Assembly (NCBI GenBank): GCA_035771175.1
Contig: CM069597.1
Span: 13,489,001 to 13,553,000, forward strand
DNA from: Paratinospora sagittata
Lineage: Eukaryota; Streptophyta; Magnoliopsida; Ranunculales; Menispermaceae
Length of the DNA stretch: 64,000 bases
Direction: 5' to 3'
A program made the position numbers and the translations under genes. This document shows, piece by piece, positions 11,148-20,848 of this stretch. The notes beneath the pieces were generated by a model that did no database searches, was not told the DNA's origin, and saw nothing but the letters and a program-made list of their open reading frames with translations. How positions within the stretch are numbered: position 1 is the first letter of the stretch; every line of letters starts with the position of its first letter.

Positions 11148-11445
11148 TGCCGGTGGAGGTGGCGGATCGGAGGAGCCGCTGCGCTTGCGAAAGCTGCTCC
11201 ATCAAGGATCTGATCTGCGCGTGGTACAATCGAGCTTGATCTACGGCCTCCGCTTCCAGCTCTCCAAACTGTGTACACAGCCTCTCCTCGGCGTCTTCAA
11301 TGATTCTGAGCCTCTGCGTCGTCTTCATCAGCTCTTCTCTCGTCTTCTCCACCACAGCACCGCCGTCTTTTCGTCGGATCTCATCGACGGAGCTCCTAGG
11401 TTCGCCAGAGGTCCCCGACAACGGAAGGTATCCTTCTTCTTCTTC
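11148..11445 (-). pseudogene. Antisense coiled-coil ORF in the copia leader, possible captured host gene fragment
   Basis: Between the PBS and the gag remnant, the minus strand is open for about 100 codons. It reads a heptad-rich acidic helix (EELMKTTQRLRIIEDAEER, then ELEAEAVDQARLYHAQIRSL) preceded by a low-complexity stretch and followed by a short random tail over the PBS. No ATG opens it; an in-frame TGA lies upstream near 11440. It is visibly more GC-rich than the rest of the element and looks exonic. I do not recognise the protein. The plus strand is also open here but reads as unpatterned sequence. Coding origin is inference. Confidence 0.35.
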
Positions 11446-11937
11446 TCCTCAAACAACGCTCAAGATCAAAGCCAAAAGCACCATTATTCCAGAAGAAACC
11501 CTAGAAACCGCCATTTTCTCACTCTGTCTGAACCTTGAAGAATCTCAAAAAAACCAAAACCAAAAATCGATCAATCTCTCTCTCTCTCTGTGAAGACTCT
11601 CTCTTTCTCTTAACAAGAACGAATCACCAACTCTCGTACGGCACCGAAAATCTCTGCAATGGCTCTGGAGAGCCGCAGAGATCGAGAGAGAGAGATCTCG
11701 CGAGATTGAAACCCTAAGAGGAAAATCAGCGCTTGTGATTTTGTTGGTGCTGTGAACAGTGAACATCGAGGAGGGATTCTCGAGTTTCAGATCTCAATGA
11801 ACAGTGGTGAACAGTGTGCAGTGAGCAGTCGGTTTCGTCAGCGAGTTCAGCAATTTCGGTCGGTTTGTCGTCACCGTCGCGATTTCGTTCGGTTCGCGAG
11901 CCAATTGGATTAGTACTTTAACCTCCACGTGAGATCA

Positions 11938-12780
11938 TGGCTGGCGGAGAGTTATCCAAGGATGGACGAGATAGTATCATGGTCTTCGCAATTCAGCCTG
12001 ATACGCGTGGTAAGTCTCGTTTTGTGAATATCATTGTAATAGAGAAGGCCACGCTGAATCCTCTTGCTTTCAATTACACGAGTTCCCCGAATGGTGGGGG
12101 GACCGGGTCGTGGTGGAGGACGGACAGGAAGAGGAGGTGGGCGAGCAGGTTTTGGCCGTGGCAGAGGGCATGGTGCACCGCCTGTCCGCGCACATAAAAC
12201 TGGCGGGGCTGGAACTTCATCTGGGCAGCACGCAGGGAACTTGCAGGGGCTGGCGGGTGCAACCGACGCTGCGGCTCTTGCAGGTGTTTCCGTCACGCAA
12301 TTGCAGCAACTTCTTGCATTTTTGAACTTCGACAAAACAAAAGATCGACTACATGGTAAGAACAGTCATTTTAGTTGTATTATCGATACAGGAGCGTCGA
12401 ACCATGTGACGTGCGACTTGTCTATTTTGAAGAATGTGAGAAAGGTGCAATACTGCTTGGTAGGTTTGCCGGATGGAAACACGGCAGAAGCAAACCAAGA
12501 GGGGAGCGTCGTGCTGCCAGGAGGATTGAAGCTTGACAATGTGCTTTATGTCCCACAATTGACATGCAATTTAATTTCTGTTACTCAATTAATCGATGAA
12601 TCAAATTGTGTTGTGCAATTCACTAATAATATTTGTGTTATACAGGACCAACCGACGAGGAAGGTGATTGGGGCGGGTGAAAGATTGGATGAACTTTATT
12701 TTTTCCGTGGTGTTCCTCAAGTAAAGGTCTTGACAGTGGATGGTGATTCGTCGTTCGAGTTATGGCATTCTTGTAGATGA
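11938..12780 (+). pseudogene. Copia gag remnant and protease
   Basis: The ATG at 11938 opens MAGGELSKDGRDSI, but the roughly 250-residue gag capsid domain (UBN2 type) is missing. The frame changes before a glycine/arginine-rich tail (GRGGGRTGRGGGRAGFGRGR, from about 12090). No CCHC knuckle is seen. Aspartic protease follows with the catalytic DTGASNHVT (12385-12411) and the flap-side motif LPDGNTAEANQEGSV. The gag-pre-integrase region ends abruptly at FELWH (12760): the two His of the HHCC finger are deleted and the frame shifts, then resumes at 12777. Stop at 12778-12780. Confidence 0.85.
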
Positions 12781-13848
12781 AGATGATTCCGGCTGTAAGT
12801 CATTCTTGTAGGACAAATAATAAAGCTTGTGATGTGTGTCCGCGTGCAAAGCAACCTAGATCTAGTTTTCCAACTAGTACGAATAAAGCTGGTAGGATTT
12901 TTGAACTTGTTCATTTGGATTTGTGGGGGCCTTACAAGGCTCGTTCTTCGTGTGGGGCTACCTATTTTTTGACAATAGTAGATGATTTTTCAAGAGGAGT
13001 TTGGGTCTATTTACTTTGCAATAAAATGGAAGTTAAATCTTTGTTTCTTAATTTTGTTGCTATGGTTGAACGTCAATTTGAACAAGTGATAAAACGTGTG
13101 AGAAGTGACAATGAGACCGAATTTAATTGTTTGCATGATTATTTTCAAAATAATGGGATTATTTTTGAGACTTCTTGTGTTGGGACTCCTCAACAAAATG
13201 GGAGAGTTGAGAGAAAGCACCAACACATTTTAAATGTGGCTAGAGCCCTAAGATTTCAAGGGAACTTACCAATCAAATTTTGGGGTGAATGTGTGTTGGC
13301 AGCGTGTCACTTGATTAATAGGACACCCTCTACTTTACTTAAGACTAAATCGCCATATGAAATGTTGTTTGGGAAAGTGCTTTCTTATGATGTTATTCGT
13401 GTATTTGGTTGTCTTTGCTATGCTCATAATCAACGACACAGGTGATAAATTTGCAAGTAGGAGCCGTAAATGTATCTTTGTTGGCTATTCTTTGGGGAAG
13501 AAAGGTTGGAAATTGTATGATTTAGAAACACATAAGTACTTTGTATCGAGGGATGTGAAGTTCTTTGAGAAAGAATTTCCTTTTGCGCCAAACCAACCAA
13601 GGAATGTGGTGACTCCTATGCTGGCGAACAATGAGGATGGGGCATGGAGTGAGGATGAGGGTGCCGATGAGTGTGCTGCGTGCGTTGAGGGGGGGTTGGA
13701 AGCAGCGTCCACCCTCGAGGGGGGGTCTGGTGCTGCGGTGCAGCCCGAGCAGCAGCCCGCACATGAGGATGTACGTGATGAGGGGCTGGCGAATATGGTG
13801 GGGGAGCAAGGTGTGGAAGTTGACGGTGAGCTAGGGCGAGGAAAATGA
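12777..13848 (+). pseudogene. Copia integrase
   Basis: The CxxC half of the HHCC finger (ACDVCPRAK) is present. The DDE core is complete: Asp in HLDLWGPY (about 12917), Asp in VRSDNETEF (13107-13109) and Glu in GRVERKHQ (13209-13211). The GKVLSYDVIRVFGCLCY motif follows. A small indel near 13440 breaks the frame after AHNQ; the other frame continues with SRKCIFVGYSLGKKGWKLYD and an acidic, low-complexity linker rich in E, G and A up to a TGA (CGA to TGA) at 13846. It inserts cDNA; here it is inactive because of the frame break and the lost finger. Confidence 0.9.
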
Positions 13849-15570
13849 GCCAAAACTTCTTCAACACGGTATCGTGATTTTGTTACTCATACTATACAGA
13901 AAATAAGTCCATCTGAGAATTCATCCACTACTTCCTCTTCCTCAGGTACGCCCTATCCTATAACACATTTTGTGAATTGTGAACATTTTTCTGTGAGATA
14001 TAGGGATTTTCTTGCAGCTGTGACAGCGGAACACGAGCCAAAGCATTTTAAAGAAGCGATGAAAGACTCAGGATAGCGAGATGCGATGGGTAAGGAGATA
14101 CGAGCCCTTGAAGACAATGAGACTTGGGTAATGGAGACTCTTCCACCCGGAAAGAAAGCACTAGGGAGCTAGTGGATATATAAAATTAAGTATAAGTCCG
14201 ATGGCAGCATAGAGTGACTCAAAGCAAGACTTGTGATCTATGGCAATCATCAGGTGGAAGGAATTGACTATAACGAGACATTTGCTCCTGTGGGAAAAAT
14301 TGTGACGGTTCGTATTTTTCTTGCAATTGCTGCTGTTAAAAATTGGAAGGTACATCAAATGGATGTGCATAATGCTTTCCTTCACGGTGACTTAAGTGAG
14401 GAGGTTTATATGAAGGTTCCTCCAGGTTTCAAAAATACAAATCCTAACATGGTTTGTAGGTTGCAAAAGTCGTTGTATGGTCTGAAACAAGCTCCCCGAT
14501 GTTGGTTTGCAAAACTGTCAACAGCGTTGAAGAATTATGGTTTTGTGCAATCCTATTCAGATTATTCCTTATTTGGGTTGTGCAGGGGAAGAACTCAGAT
14601 CAACGTGTTAGTTTATGTTGATGACTTGATTATTGCAGGGAATGATAAGGTTGCATTGACAACTTTTAAAGATTACCTTGGCAGGTACTTTCATATGAAG
14701 GATTTGAGAGTTTTGAAATATTTCTTAAGGCTAGAGGTAGCCCGAAATCCAGAAGGAATTTTTCTTTGTCAAAGAAAATACACACTTGAGATAATTTCTG
14801 AAACGGGTTTATTGGGAGCAAAGCCTGCGGCATTTCCTATGGAACAAAATCACAATTTGGCCCTTGCTAAGGGCGAATTCCTTGCGGATCCGGCGCCGTA
14901 TAGGCGACTTGTAGGGAAATTGATTTACTTGTTTGTGACGAGACCTGATCTTGCATATTCGGTTCATATTTTGTCCCAATTTATGCAACAACCTCATGAT
15001 GATCATTGGGAGGCAGCTCTCAGAGTCGTGAGATATTTGAAGAAGAGTCCGGGGCAAGGGATTTTGCTTCGTGCTGATAGTGACCTACGTCTAGAAGGGT
15101 GGTGTGATTCGGATTTGGCTAGTTGTCCACTTACGCGGCGTTCCTTGACAGGTTGGTTCGTGTTACTTGGTTGTTCTCCTATGTCGTGGTAGACCAAGAA
15201 GCAACAAACAGTGTCTAGATCGTCTGCGGAGGCTGAGTATAGATCAATGACGGCAACAGTGTGTGAGTTAAAGTGGCTTAACCAACTTTTAAGCGACTTG
15301 GGTGTGCAACATCTGAAGGGTATGAAGTTGTTTTGTGATAGTCAGTCGGCTTTGTACATTGCTCAAAATCCGGTTTTTCACGAAAGAACAAAGCATATAG
15401 AGGCTGACTGCCATTTTGTTCGAGATGCGGTGACTGGCGGGATGATTTGTCCGTCATATATTTCCACTAGTGTTCAATTGGCCGACATCTTTACAACAGC
15501 GTTGGGAAAAGCAAAATTTGAGTTTCTACTCTGCAAGTTGGGCGTTCGAGATCTTCACGCTACAACTTGA
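13849..15570 (+). pseudogene. Copia reverse transcriptase and RNase H
   Basis: RT starts in the HFKEAMKDSG / IRALEDNETWVMETLP region near 14045. The intact stretch 14233-15192 holds DYNETFAPVGK, QMDVHNAFLHGDL, the YVDD catalytic box (14614-14625), GLLGAKPAAFPMEQNHN and the RNase H start. RNase H (15211-15570) has [21 protein letters not shown] and [16 protein letters not shown]. In-frame stops lie near 14076 (W to TAG), 14172 (CAG to TAG), 14215 (CGA to TGA) and 15190 (probably AAG to TAG). The catalytic residues I can see are intact, so the element died by nonsense changes and small indels, not by loss of the active site. Confidence 0.92.
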
Positions 15571-15682
15571 GGGGGGTATTACGATATTATCCTTACTTTA
15601 GTTTTACCCTTACTTTAGTTTTTGTAATAGATATATATTTTAGGGTTGTGAATGGAAAAAGGGGAGAGAATTTGTCAATGTT

Positions 15683-16056
15683 CCTCCTTTCTTCATCCAC
15701 TTTTTCCTTTCTCATGACACTAATTTCCTTGAGACAAAATTTAAGGGTGAGCTTTATGCCCAGTGGGTCCCTTAACAGATTTCTACACTTTAGGCAAACC
15801 TTCAAAATAAATATTCAAACAGGAATATAATAGCAACAATTGCACACATATGCATATGAAATCTGAAATAATAAGCTACATTTAGTAATCCTGCAAGGGT
15901 TAGCTTCCAACCCAAATAAGCTGCATTTAGCAATTCAACAAGGGCCAGCTTCTAACCCCAAATAAGTTGCATCTAGCATTTCAACAATGGCCAACTTTCG
16001 ACCTAAATAACATTTCACTAGTAAAAATAAAGTCGTGCACATAACCACAGTATGAA
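15683..16056 (-). repeat. 5' LTR of element C, middle part, with 45-bp tandem repeat
   Basis: Continues the C LTR after the copia insertion. At 15867-16008 it holds three tandem copies of a unit of about 45 bp (aataagctgcatttagcaat ... gcttctaacccc), diverged from one another. It ends at 16056 where B1 inserts. Nothing coding. Confidence 0.7.
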
Positions 16057-17417
16057 TGTAATACCATAGGTTTGCACAAAAAAAAAATGTTCGGGCAGAA
16101 CGTTCAGGCGCCAAATCCTCTATATAAGGAGCCCTCCCCTCCTCATTTTTCACACCAAATTCATTCCAAATTGTGATTTTTCTTCTCCTTTTCACTCATT
16201 TTAAGTTTTTGGTCTTTTGAGACTCTAGGTGCGGTGCAACGCGGTTCTGCCCGGAGGAAAGCGCCAGTTCTGAAAGATGTTCTTATCTGAAGGTGGGGAA
16301 CGAAACATAGGTTTGCGTGTCTTATAACTTTTATTAAAGTTTACATTCATTTATTATTATGTCTACCATTCATTTACATTGCATTATATCTTATAATGTT
16401 TATACTGTCGCACTTATGCCTGTATAATTGGAATTCATGTATTACACTGTTATTATGCAGGATCAGTGGTCAATCTGGCTCAATCAGACTCAGTCTTGTC
16501 CTCAGTAACTTTAAATAGTGAGCGGGAGGCAGCGAGCTGCTCTAGACGATTAGTATTTAAGTAGACCTCGTGTTTCACTTCTCAACTGGAGACTGATCTG
16601 GTTGGTCTTATTTGAAAGTTATCAGCTTATACAGTAATACTAAATGTTCTAACCTTGCACGTAATAATACCGACCCTGATAAAGATCACCAGACGTTGCT
16701 AAATCCTGTCTAAATGTTAAGTAAAGACCGGACCAGTTCATGCAGACTAGTTCATGCATTGACATCATACATATCACCACCTAGGGACGTATGTGGTTTA
16801 TGATTCATAGAATAGTTAGGAGCGGGGCTCGCTATTCATTATATTTCTCTGGAGAGGGACGTACAATGAGAACCTGGCTACACCTGGGGAGGGACATCTG
16901 TACGTGAATCCAGAGCATCGTTCCTGAGGAGGGACGTACAATGAGAACCCGACTATTCCTGGAGAAGGACATCTACACGTGAACTCAGGCGATGTACAAT
17001 CATCAAACCGATACGAGACGGTGTCATGCATACATACATATTGAATTGATTATAATGCTCTGATGTGTATTTAAGATATTTAATTATGAAGTTTGCTTTA
17101 TTAATTGTTATATTCACGAACTATTTTACCCACTGAGCGCGTAGCTCACCCCGTTGTTATCCAATTTTTCACAGGAGATTTGGGTGGACTGGGTGCAGGT
17201 TTCTGGGCCCACATTTTGTACACTTTATATTATTCATTAGGGATTTTTGGGAGAATGTTCCCTTAACCATTTCATGTATAAAAATATTTTGAAATTTATG
17301 AAATTAGACTTGTACTTAAATTGTGCTTCCACTGACTCTGTTATTATCGTTATAATGCATTCGCACCCCGTCTGCGAGTGTCCCGTCGGTTTAGGCGTGT
17401 CTAGTCGGGGTGTGATA
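16057..17417 (+). repeat. 5' LTR of B1
   Basis: Starts TGTAATACC, ends GGGGTGTGATA (GTGTGACA in the sister copies). TATA box TATATAAG at 16122-16129, preceded by one palindromic unit (ttcgggcagaacgttcaggc). Within R/U5, two diverged copies of a unit of about 77 bp containing 'gggacgtacaatgagaacc' lie at 16845-16990. 1361 bp. Confidence 0.92.
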
Positions 17418-17422
17418 TTTAA

Positions 17423-17434
17423 TGGTATCAGAGC
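17423..17434 (+). other. Primer-binding site of B1
   Basis: TGGTATCAGAGC, complementary to initiator-Met tRNA, five bases after the LTR end. In B2 the same site reads TGGTATTAGAGA and is mutated. Confidence 0.92.
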
Positions 17435-17479
17435 ATACGGTTCACGGCCCGCCCAAGTCCACCATATAAGGGGAAAAAA

Positions 17480-17950
17480 TTATTTACTAAATATAAAATA
17501 TCTCTAGAACTATATATATATGAATTATATATAGTTGAGATTTATATAAATTATATATCTAGAAAACTATATAGTTTTTATATAGTTTAGATTTAAATAT
17601 ATATATAGTTATGATTTTGAATCTGTATATATAGTTATGATTAAATAAATAAATATATATATATATATATATATATGCCATATTGCCAATGAAAAAATTT
17701 GGATGAAAATTTTTATTAGATATATATATCTCTAGAACCATATATATATATATATATATATATATGAATTATATATGGGTGAGATTTATATTAAATATAT
17801 ATCTAGAAAACTATATAGTTTTTATATAGTTTAGATTCAAATATATATATAGTTATGATTTATGAAAACTATATATATAGTTTTGATTAAATATATATAT
17901 ATATATATATATATATCATATTGCTAATGGAAAATTTTGATTAAATGATG
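17480..17950. repeat. AT-rich leader with a duplicated segment of about 225 bp
   Basis: Two tandem copies of a block running from 'tctctagaac' through (AT)n, 'gaattatatat', 'ctagaaaactatatag' and (AT)n to 'catattgc(c/t)aatg'. B2 has a single copy (53150-53375). Untranslated leader between PBS and ORF1; no gene. Confidence 0.75.
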
Positions 17951-18039
17951 GCATAAACATCAAGAGAAAAATAGAAAATATTGTCCAACGGACAAAACAT
18001 AAATCTTAAAAATGTTAGGAATATATTTTGTGTCATTCA

Positions 18040-18066
18040 CAAATTTATTTTCCTTTCAGCAAAAGA
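18040..18066 (+). promoter_or_regulatory. Predicted 3' splice site before B1 ORF1
   Basis: The pyrimidine-rich run 'tttattttcctttcag' ends in AG at 18058-18059, seven bases before the ORF1 ATG. The same tract and AG are kept in B2 (AG at 53033-53034). Prediction from sequence only. Confidence 0.5.
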
Positions 18067-19324
18067 ATGGCCAAAAGTGAAGGAACGACTTCCGGTAGTA
18101 GGAAACCAATTCCCACTAAACTCAAGGAATTGTCCAAAAGGGAGGTTATGACTATGAGGAGTATCGACAATAGAGATCTCCGCCTCTGGCCCATCCTTCA
18201 CGAAAAACTTGCAACACTGGGGTGGTTGAACATAACAAAACTTGAGGGTCACGTCTCCTACAACTTGATGAAATCCTTTTATGGAGCCATGAATTGCGTA
18301 GGACTTCAAGAAGATGAAATCAACCCTGTTTTGGAGACAACAGTCAGGGGAACAAAGATTTCTATCAACGTCGAAATTATTGTACGAGTTATGGAGATTC
18401 CAATTGAAGATAGAATCATCGATCCATACGAACCCCAGATAGTTGTAGAGACCACGGAGTCCAACGAACAGCTGTTCAATTCCCTCACCAAAGAGTCGTA
18501 CACCCAATCAACATACACCAACCTCCCAAACAACTTCCTTAAACCATCTCTTGCCGGCCTTGGAAAGATCGTGTTTGGCAACATCTTACCAGAAAGGGGG
18601 ACTAGAGGCACTATGTCAAGGGCTCAACTTCTTGTGTTATATTGCATAGAAAAGAAAATTAAGGTCTCCCTACCTCACATCATCATCCAACAAATGTTGA
18701 GAGTGATTCAAAACCCTTTGAGAAAGGATCTCCTCGGCTACGGAGTCTTGATCATGAGAATGCCATACGAGGCAACGTCAACACTTTGATAAGTCTTCGA
18801 AGCAGATCACTGAGGCGATTACAACATCCTCTATCTTCAAGACATATGTCACAAGTAGAGGGATAACTGACGAGGAAATATTCGACGCGACTTTTAATGG
18901 CGAAAGAATTAGAGATGAATATGGACGTTGTTACCGAAAAAGTCGACGCAAGAATCCTGTTAGGGAAGTACCAAATAATGAGCCAAACCAGAACCTTACG
19001 TCAAACCCAGCCTCGAATAATGATCCAACCGAGCACCTGTTCACTGATGAAGATTTATTTGCCAACCTAAATCAATCTCAACCAAATCAAGATGGACAAG
19101 AAGTTCCAGCAAATCCACCTTCCTGGAACATGCCAACTCAAGGAAATACTACGTACCAAAGGTTTCCAACTCCTGAGGTACCGTACCAGCCTATTCCACA
19201 AGTTACAGTGAACCAACAACAACAGAATTGGGCGTTACCAAATTATGGAAGACAGGACATCCCAATGAGCCCATTGTTTCAAGAATTTTTAAACAAAAAC
19301 CTTACACTGTACTTAGAAAAATAG
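18067..19324 (+). pseudogene. B1 extra ORF1 (plant 'transposon protein'-like domain)
   Basis: The start is taken as the ATG at 18067 (MAKSEGTTSGSRKPIP), just after the predicted acceptor. About 230 residues form a globular domain: DLRLWPILHEKLATLGW, then the GTKISINVEIIVRVMEIP block, and a C-terminal MSRAQLLVLYCIEKKIKVSL ... LLGYGVLIMRM. This last block follows the pattern of the plant 'putative plant transposon protein' family (I believe Pfam Transposase_32), known from an ORF upstream of gag in Ogre/Tat elements. Function unknown. A one-base loss near 18773 shifts the frame; the tail, rich in N, P and Q, continues in the next frame to a TAG at 19322. Compared with B2, about 0.7-1 kb is missing just before the last codons. 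Confidence 0.65.
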
Positions 19325-19404
19325 GTGATTTTTATATTGCAGTACTTTCAAATTTGTTGCTGAGAATATCATAACATTATACTTGGCTACAGTTCCTAAA
19401 TCAT

Positions 19405-19433
19405 GGTTTTATTTTCTCCTTGCCAGTGAGAAA
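19405..19433 (+). promoter_or_regulatory. Predicted 3' splice site before B1 gag
   Basis: 'ttttattttctccttgccag' ends in AG at 19425-19426, eight bases before the gag ATG. The B2 counterpart reads 'ttttattttcttcttgccag' with AG at 50649-50650. Prediction from sequence only. Confidence 0.5.
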
Positions 19434-20720
19434 ATGCAAACCAAGAAAAGAGGAAGGCCACGTACTGTCTATCCGGCCGAGGAGGCACCTCCTGAGATAC
19501 AGAACCAGGAACTGCGCCTCCAATGACAGGACATGCCACACCCAACACTGCCACTACGTCTGGGCAGGCAGTTCCACCCCAACCTACACCCTTTGCCATG
19601 CCTTCGAGTATGGAAGTCTTCTTCGCCGAATTTACCGAGGCGATGAAAGTAACAGTTCAGACGGCCATTCATGAGACTACAGCCAATCAGGTTGCCACTA
19701 TGCAGACACCTGTGAGATCTGGGTCGGAGACTCAAACCGACCAGATAACAAAGTACAAGAGGCTGAAACCTCTTACTTTTGTTGGCACCATTGATGCTGA
19801 AGAGGTGCAGAAATGGCTAGATGAGTCAAAGAAGGCTCTCAATGCAATGAGAGTGGATGAGACTCGAAAGATTCAACTCGGGACCTACCAACTTATTGGT
19901 GGAGCAAATACATGGTGGATAACTGTAAAAGAGGACCCAAGGGTCAACACCGCGGACATGACTTGGCAACAGCTCGAGTCAATGTTTATTGATGAGTACG
20001 TCCCCGGCGCAGTGAAGAGGCAGAAGCGCCAGGAGTTTTCCAAGTTATACCAGGGCAGCATGACAGTCAGGGAGTATGCTGGCTAGTTCAAAGAATTGTC
20101 GGTCTACTGTCTCTCCACCATCTCAACGGAGCAAGATAAGACCGAGAAATTCTACAACGGCCTGCGTCCTGATATTCGACAAGTCTTGCCAATCTTGGAT
20201 CTCAAGATTTACAAGGAGGTCGATGACAAGGCCATAAGCTTTGAACATGAGAAGATTGCGCAGGAGCAGAGATTGAATAACGGAAAATGGCCTGCAACGT
20301 TCTCCTAACAGGGCCTGCAGCAGGGCAACAAGAAGAAGCCCTACTATAATCAAAACCCAACCCTCCCAACCCCTTTTCCTAAGAATGAGGCCATGACACC
20401 TGCGACTGATCAATCTAACCCTGGCCAGCAGGTTTTTCGCAATCACGGTCGTGGAGGCTGTAGTGGCAGGGGTGGCCATCAAAACGACAATGGCAGAGGT
20501 GGTGGTCAGCACCACAATCAGCATGGCCAACAGAATCATCAGCAGCGGAGGCTGATGTGTTACACCTTCAGTAACCTATCCCCGTTGTTCCAGTCCAACA
20601 AGCACCACCTGCTACTAACGCCCAACCCAGGCAGAACCAACAAAACCAGGGGCAACGAAACTAGGGCAGAGCATTTGTCATCGCTCAACAACCCCTCCCA
20701 GACAACAATGTAGTCGAAGG
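19434..20720 (+). pseudogene. B1 gag
   Basis: The ATG at 19434 opens MQTKKRGRPR; a frameshift near 19515 leads into the main frame. The retrotransposon gag domain is clear: KRLKPLTFVGTIDAEEVQKW, then YQLIGGANTWWITVKEDPRV, then IDEYVPGAVKRQKRQEFSKL. An in-frame TAG at 20084-20086 (AAG to TAG) and a TAA at 20306 (CAA to TAA) interrupt it. The tail is G/R/Q/N/H-rich (GRGGCSGRGGHQNDN). The zinc knuckle is reduced to its first Cys (RRLMCYT). It builds the virus-like particle; Del/Tekay-like by sequence. Confidence 0.88.
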
Positions 20721-20734
20721 TACATTTCCTTTGT

Positions 20735-20848
20735 TCAATACTATGGTACATGTCTTGTTCGATTCGGGTTCTACGCATTTTTTTATATCATCTGCATTGG
20801 TAAGACATTTAGGGTTGCATCCTCAACCCACAGACATCACACTCCATG
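20735..20848 (+). pseudogene. B1 aspartic protease, N-terminal part
   Basis: Catalytic motif LFDSGSTHFFISSALVRHLG with Asp-Ser-Gly at 20761-20769. The frame runs straight into the TSD ccatg of LTR D and resumes after it at 23941. It cleaves Gag-Pol; broken only by the insertion. Confidence 0.88.

Larger units (their letters stand above)
11030..15677 (+). mobile_element. Ty1/copia element with 101-bp LTRs, TSD ATGTT
   Basis: Complete element of 4648 bp. LTRs at 11030-11130 and 15577-15677 start TATTACGATATTAT and end GAATTTGTCA. The TSD is atgtt at 11025-11029 and 15678-15682. The PBS TGGTATCAGAGCCATGG lies directly after the 5' LTR (11131-11147), and the PPT tgaggggggg directly before the 3' LTR (15568-15576). 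The two LTRs differ at 3 of 101 positions, all transitions. Domain order is gag remnant, protease, integrase, RT, RNase H, as in Ty1/copia. The RT (VCRLQKSLYGLKQAPRCWFAKL-type motif) recalls the Ale/Retrofit-type plant lineages; I am not certain of the lineage. It is inserted in the LTR of element C. Confidence 0.95.

Noticed and set aside
11101..11538. Plus-strand ORF of 145 codons in the copia leader as gag
   Set aside because: It starts inside the LTR, shows no gag motif, and the opposite strand has the more protein-like pattern.
17423..17434. TGGTATCAGAGC motifs as parts of tRNA genes
   Set aside because: They are 12-base PBS sequences next to LTR ends without the rest of a tRNA fold.
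17640..17930. (AT)n runs as a matrix-attachment region or origin
   Set aside because: Simple microsatellite inside a retroelement leader; nothing beyond base composition supports a function.
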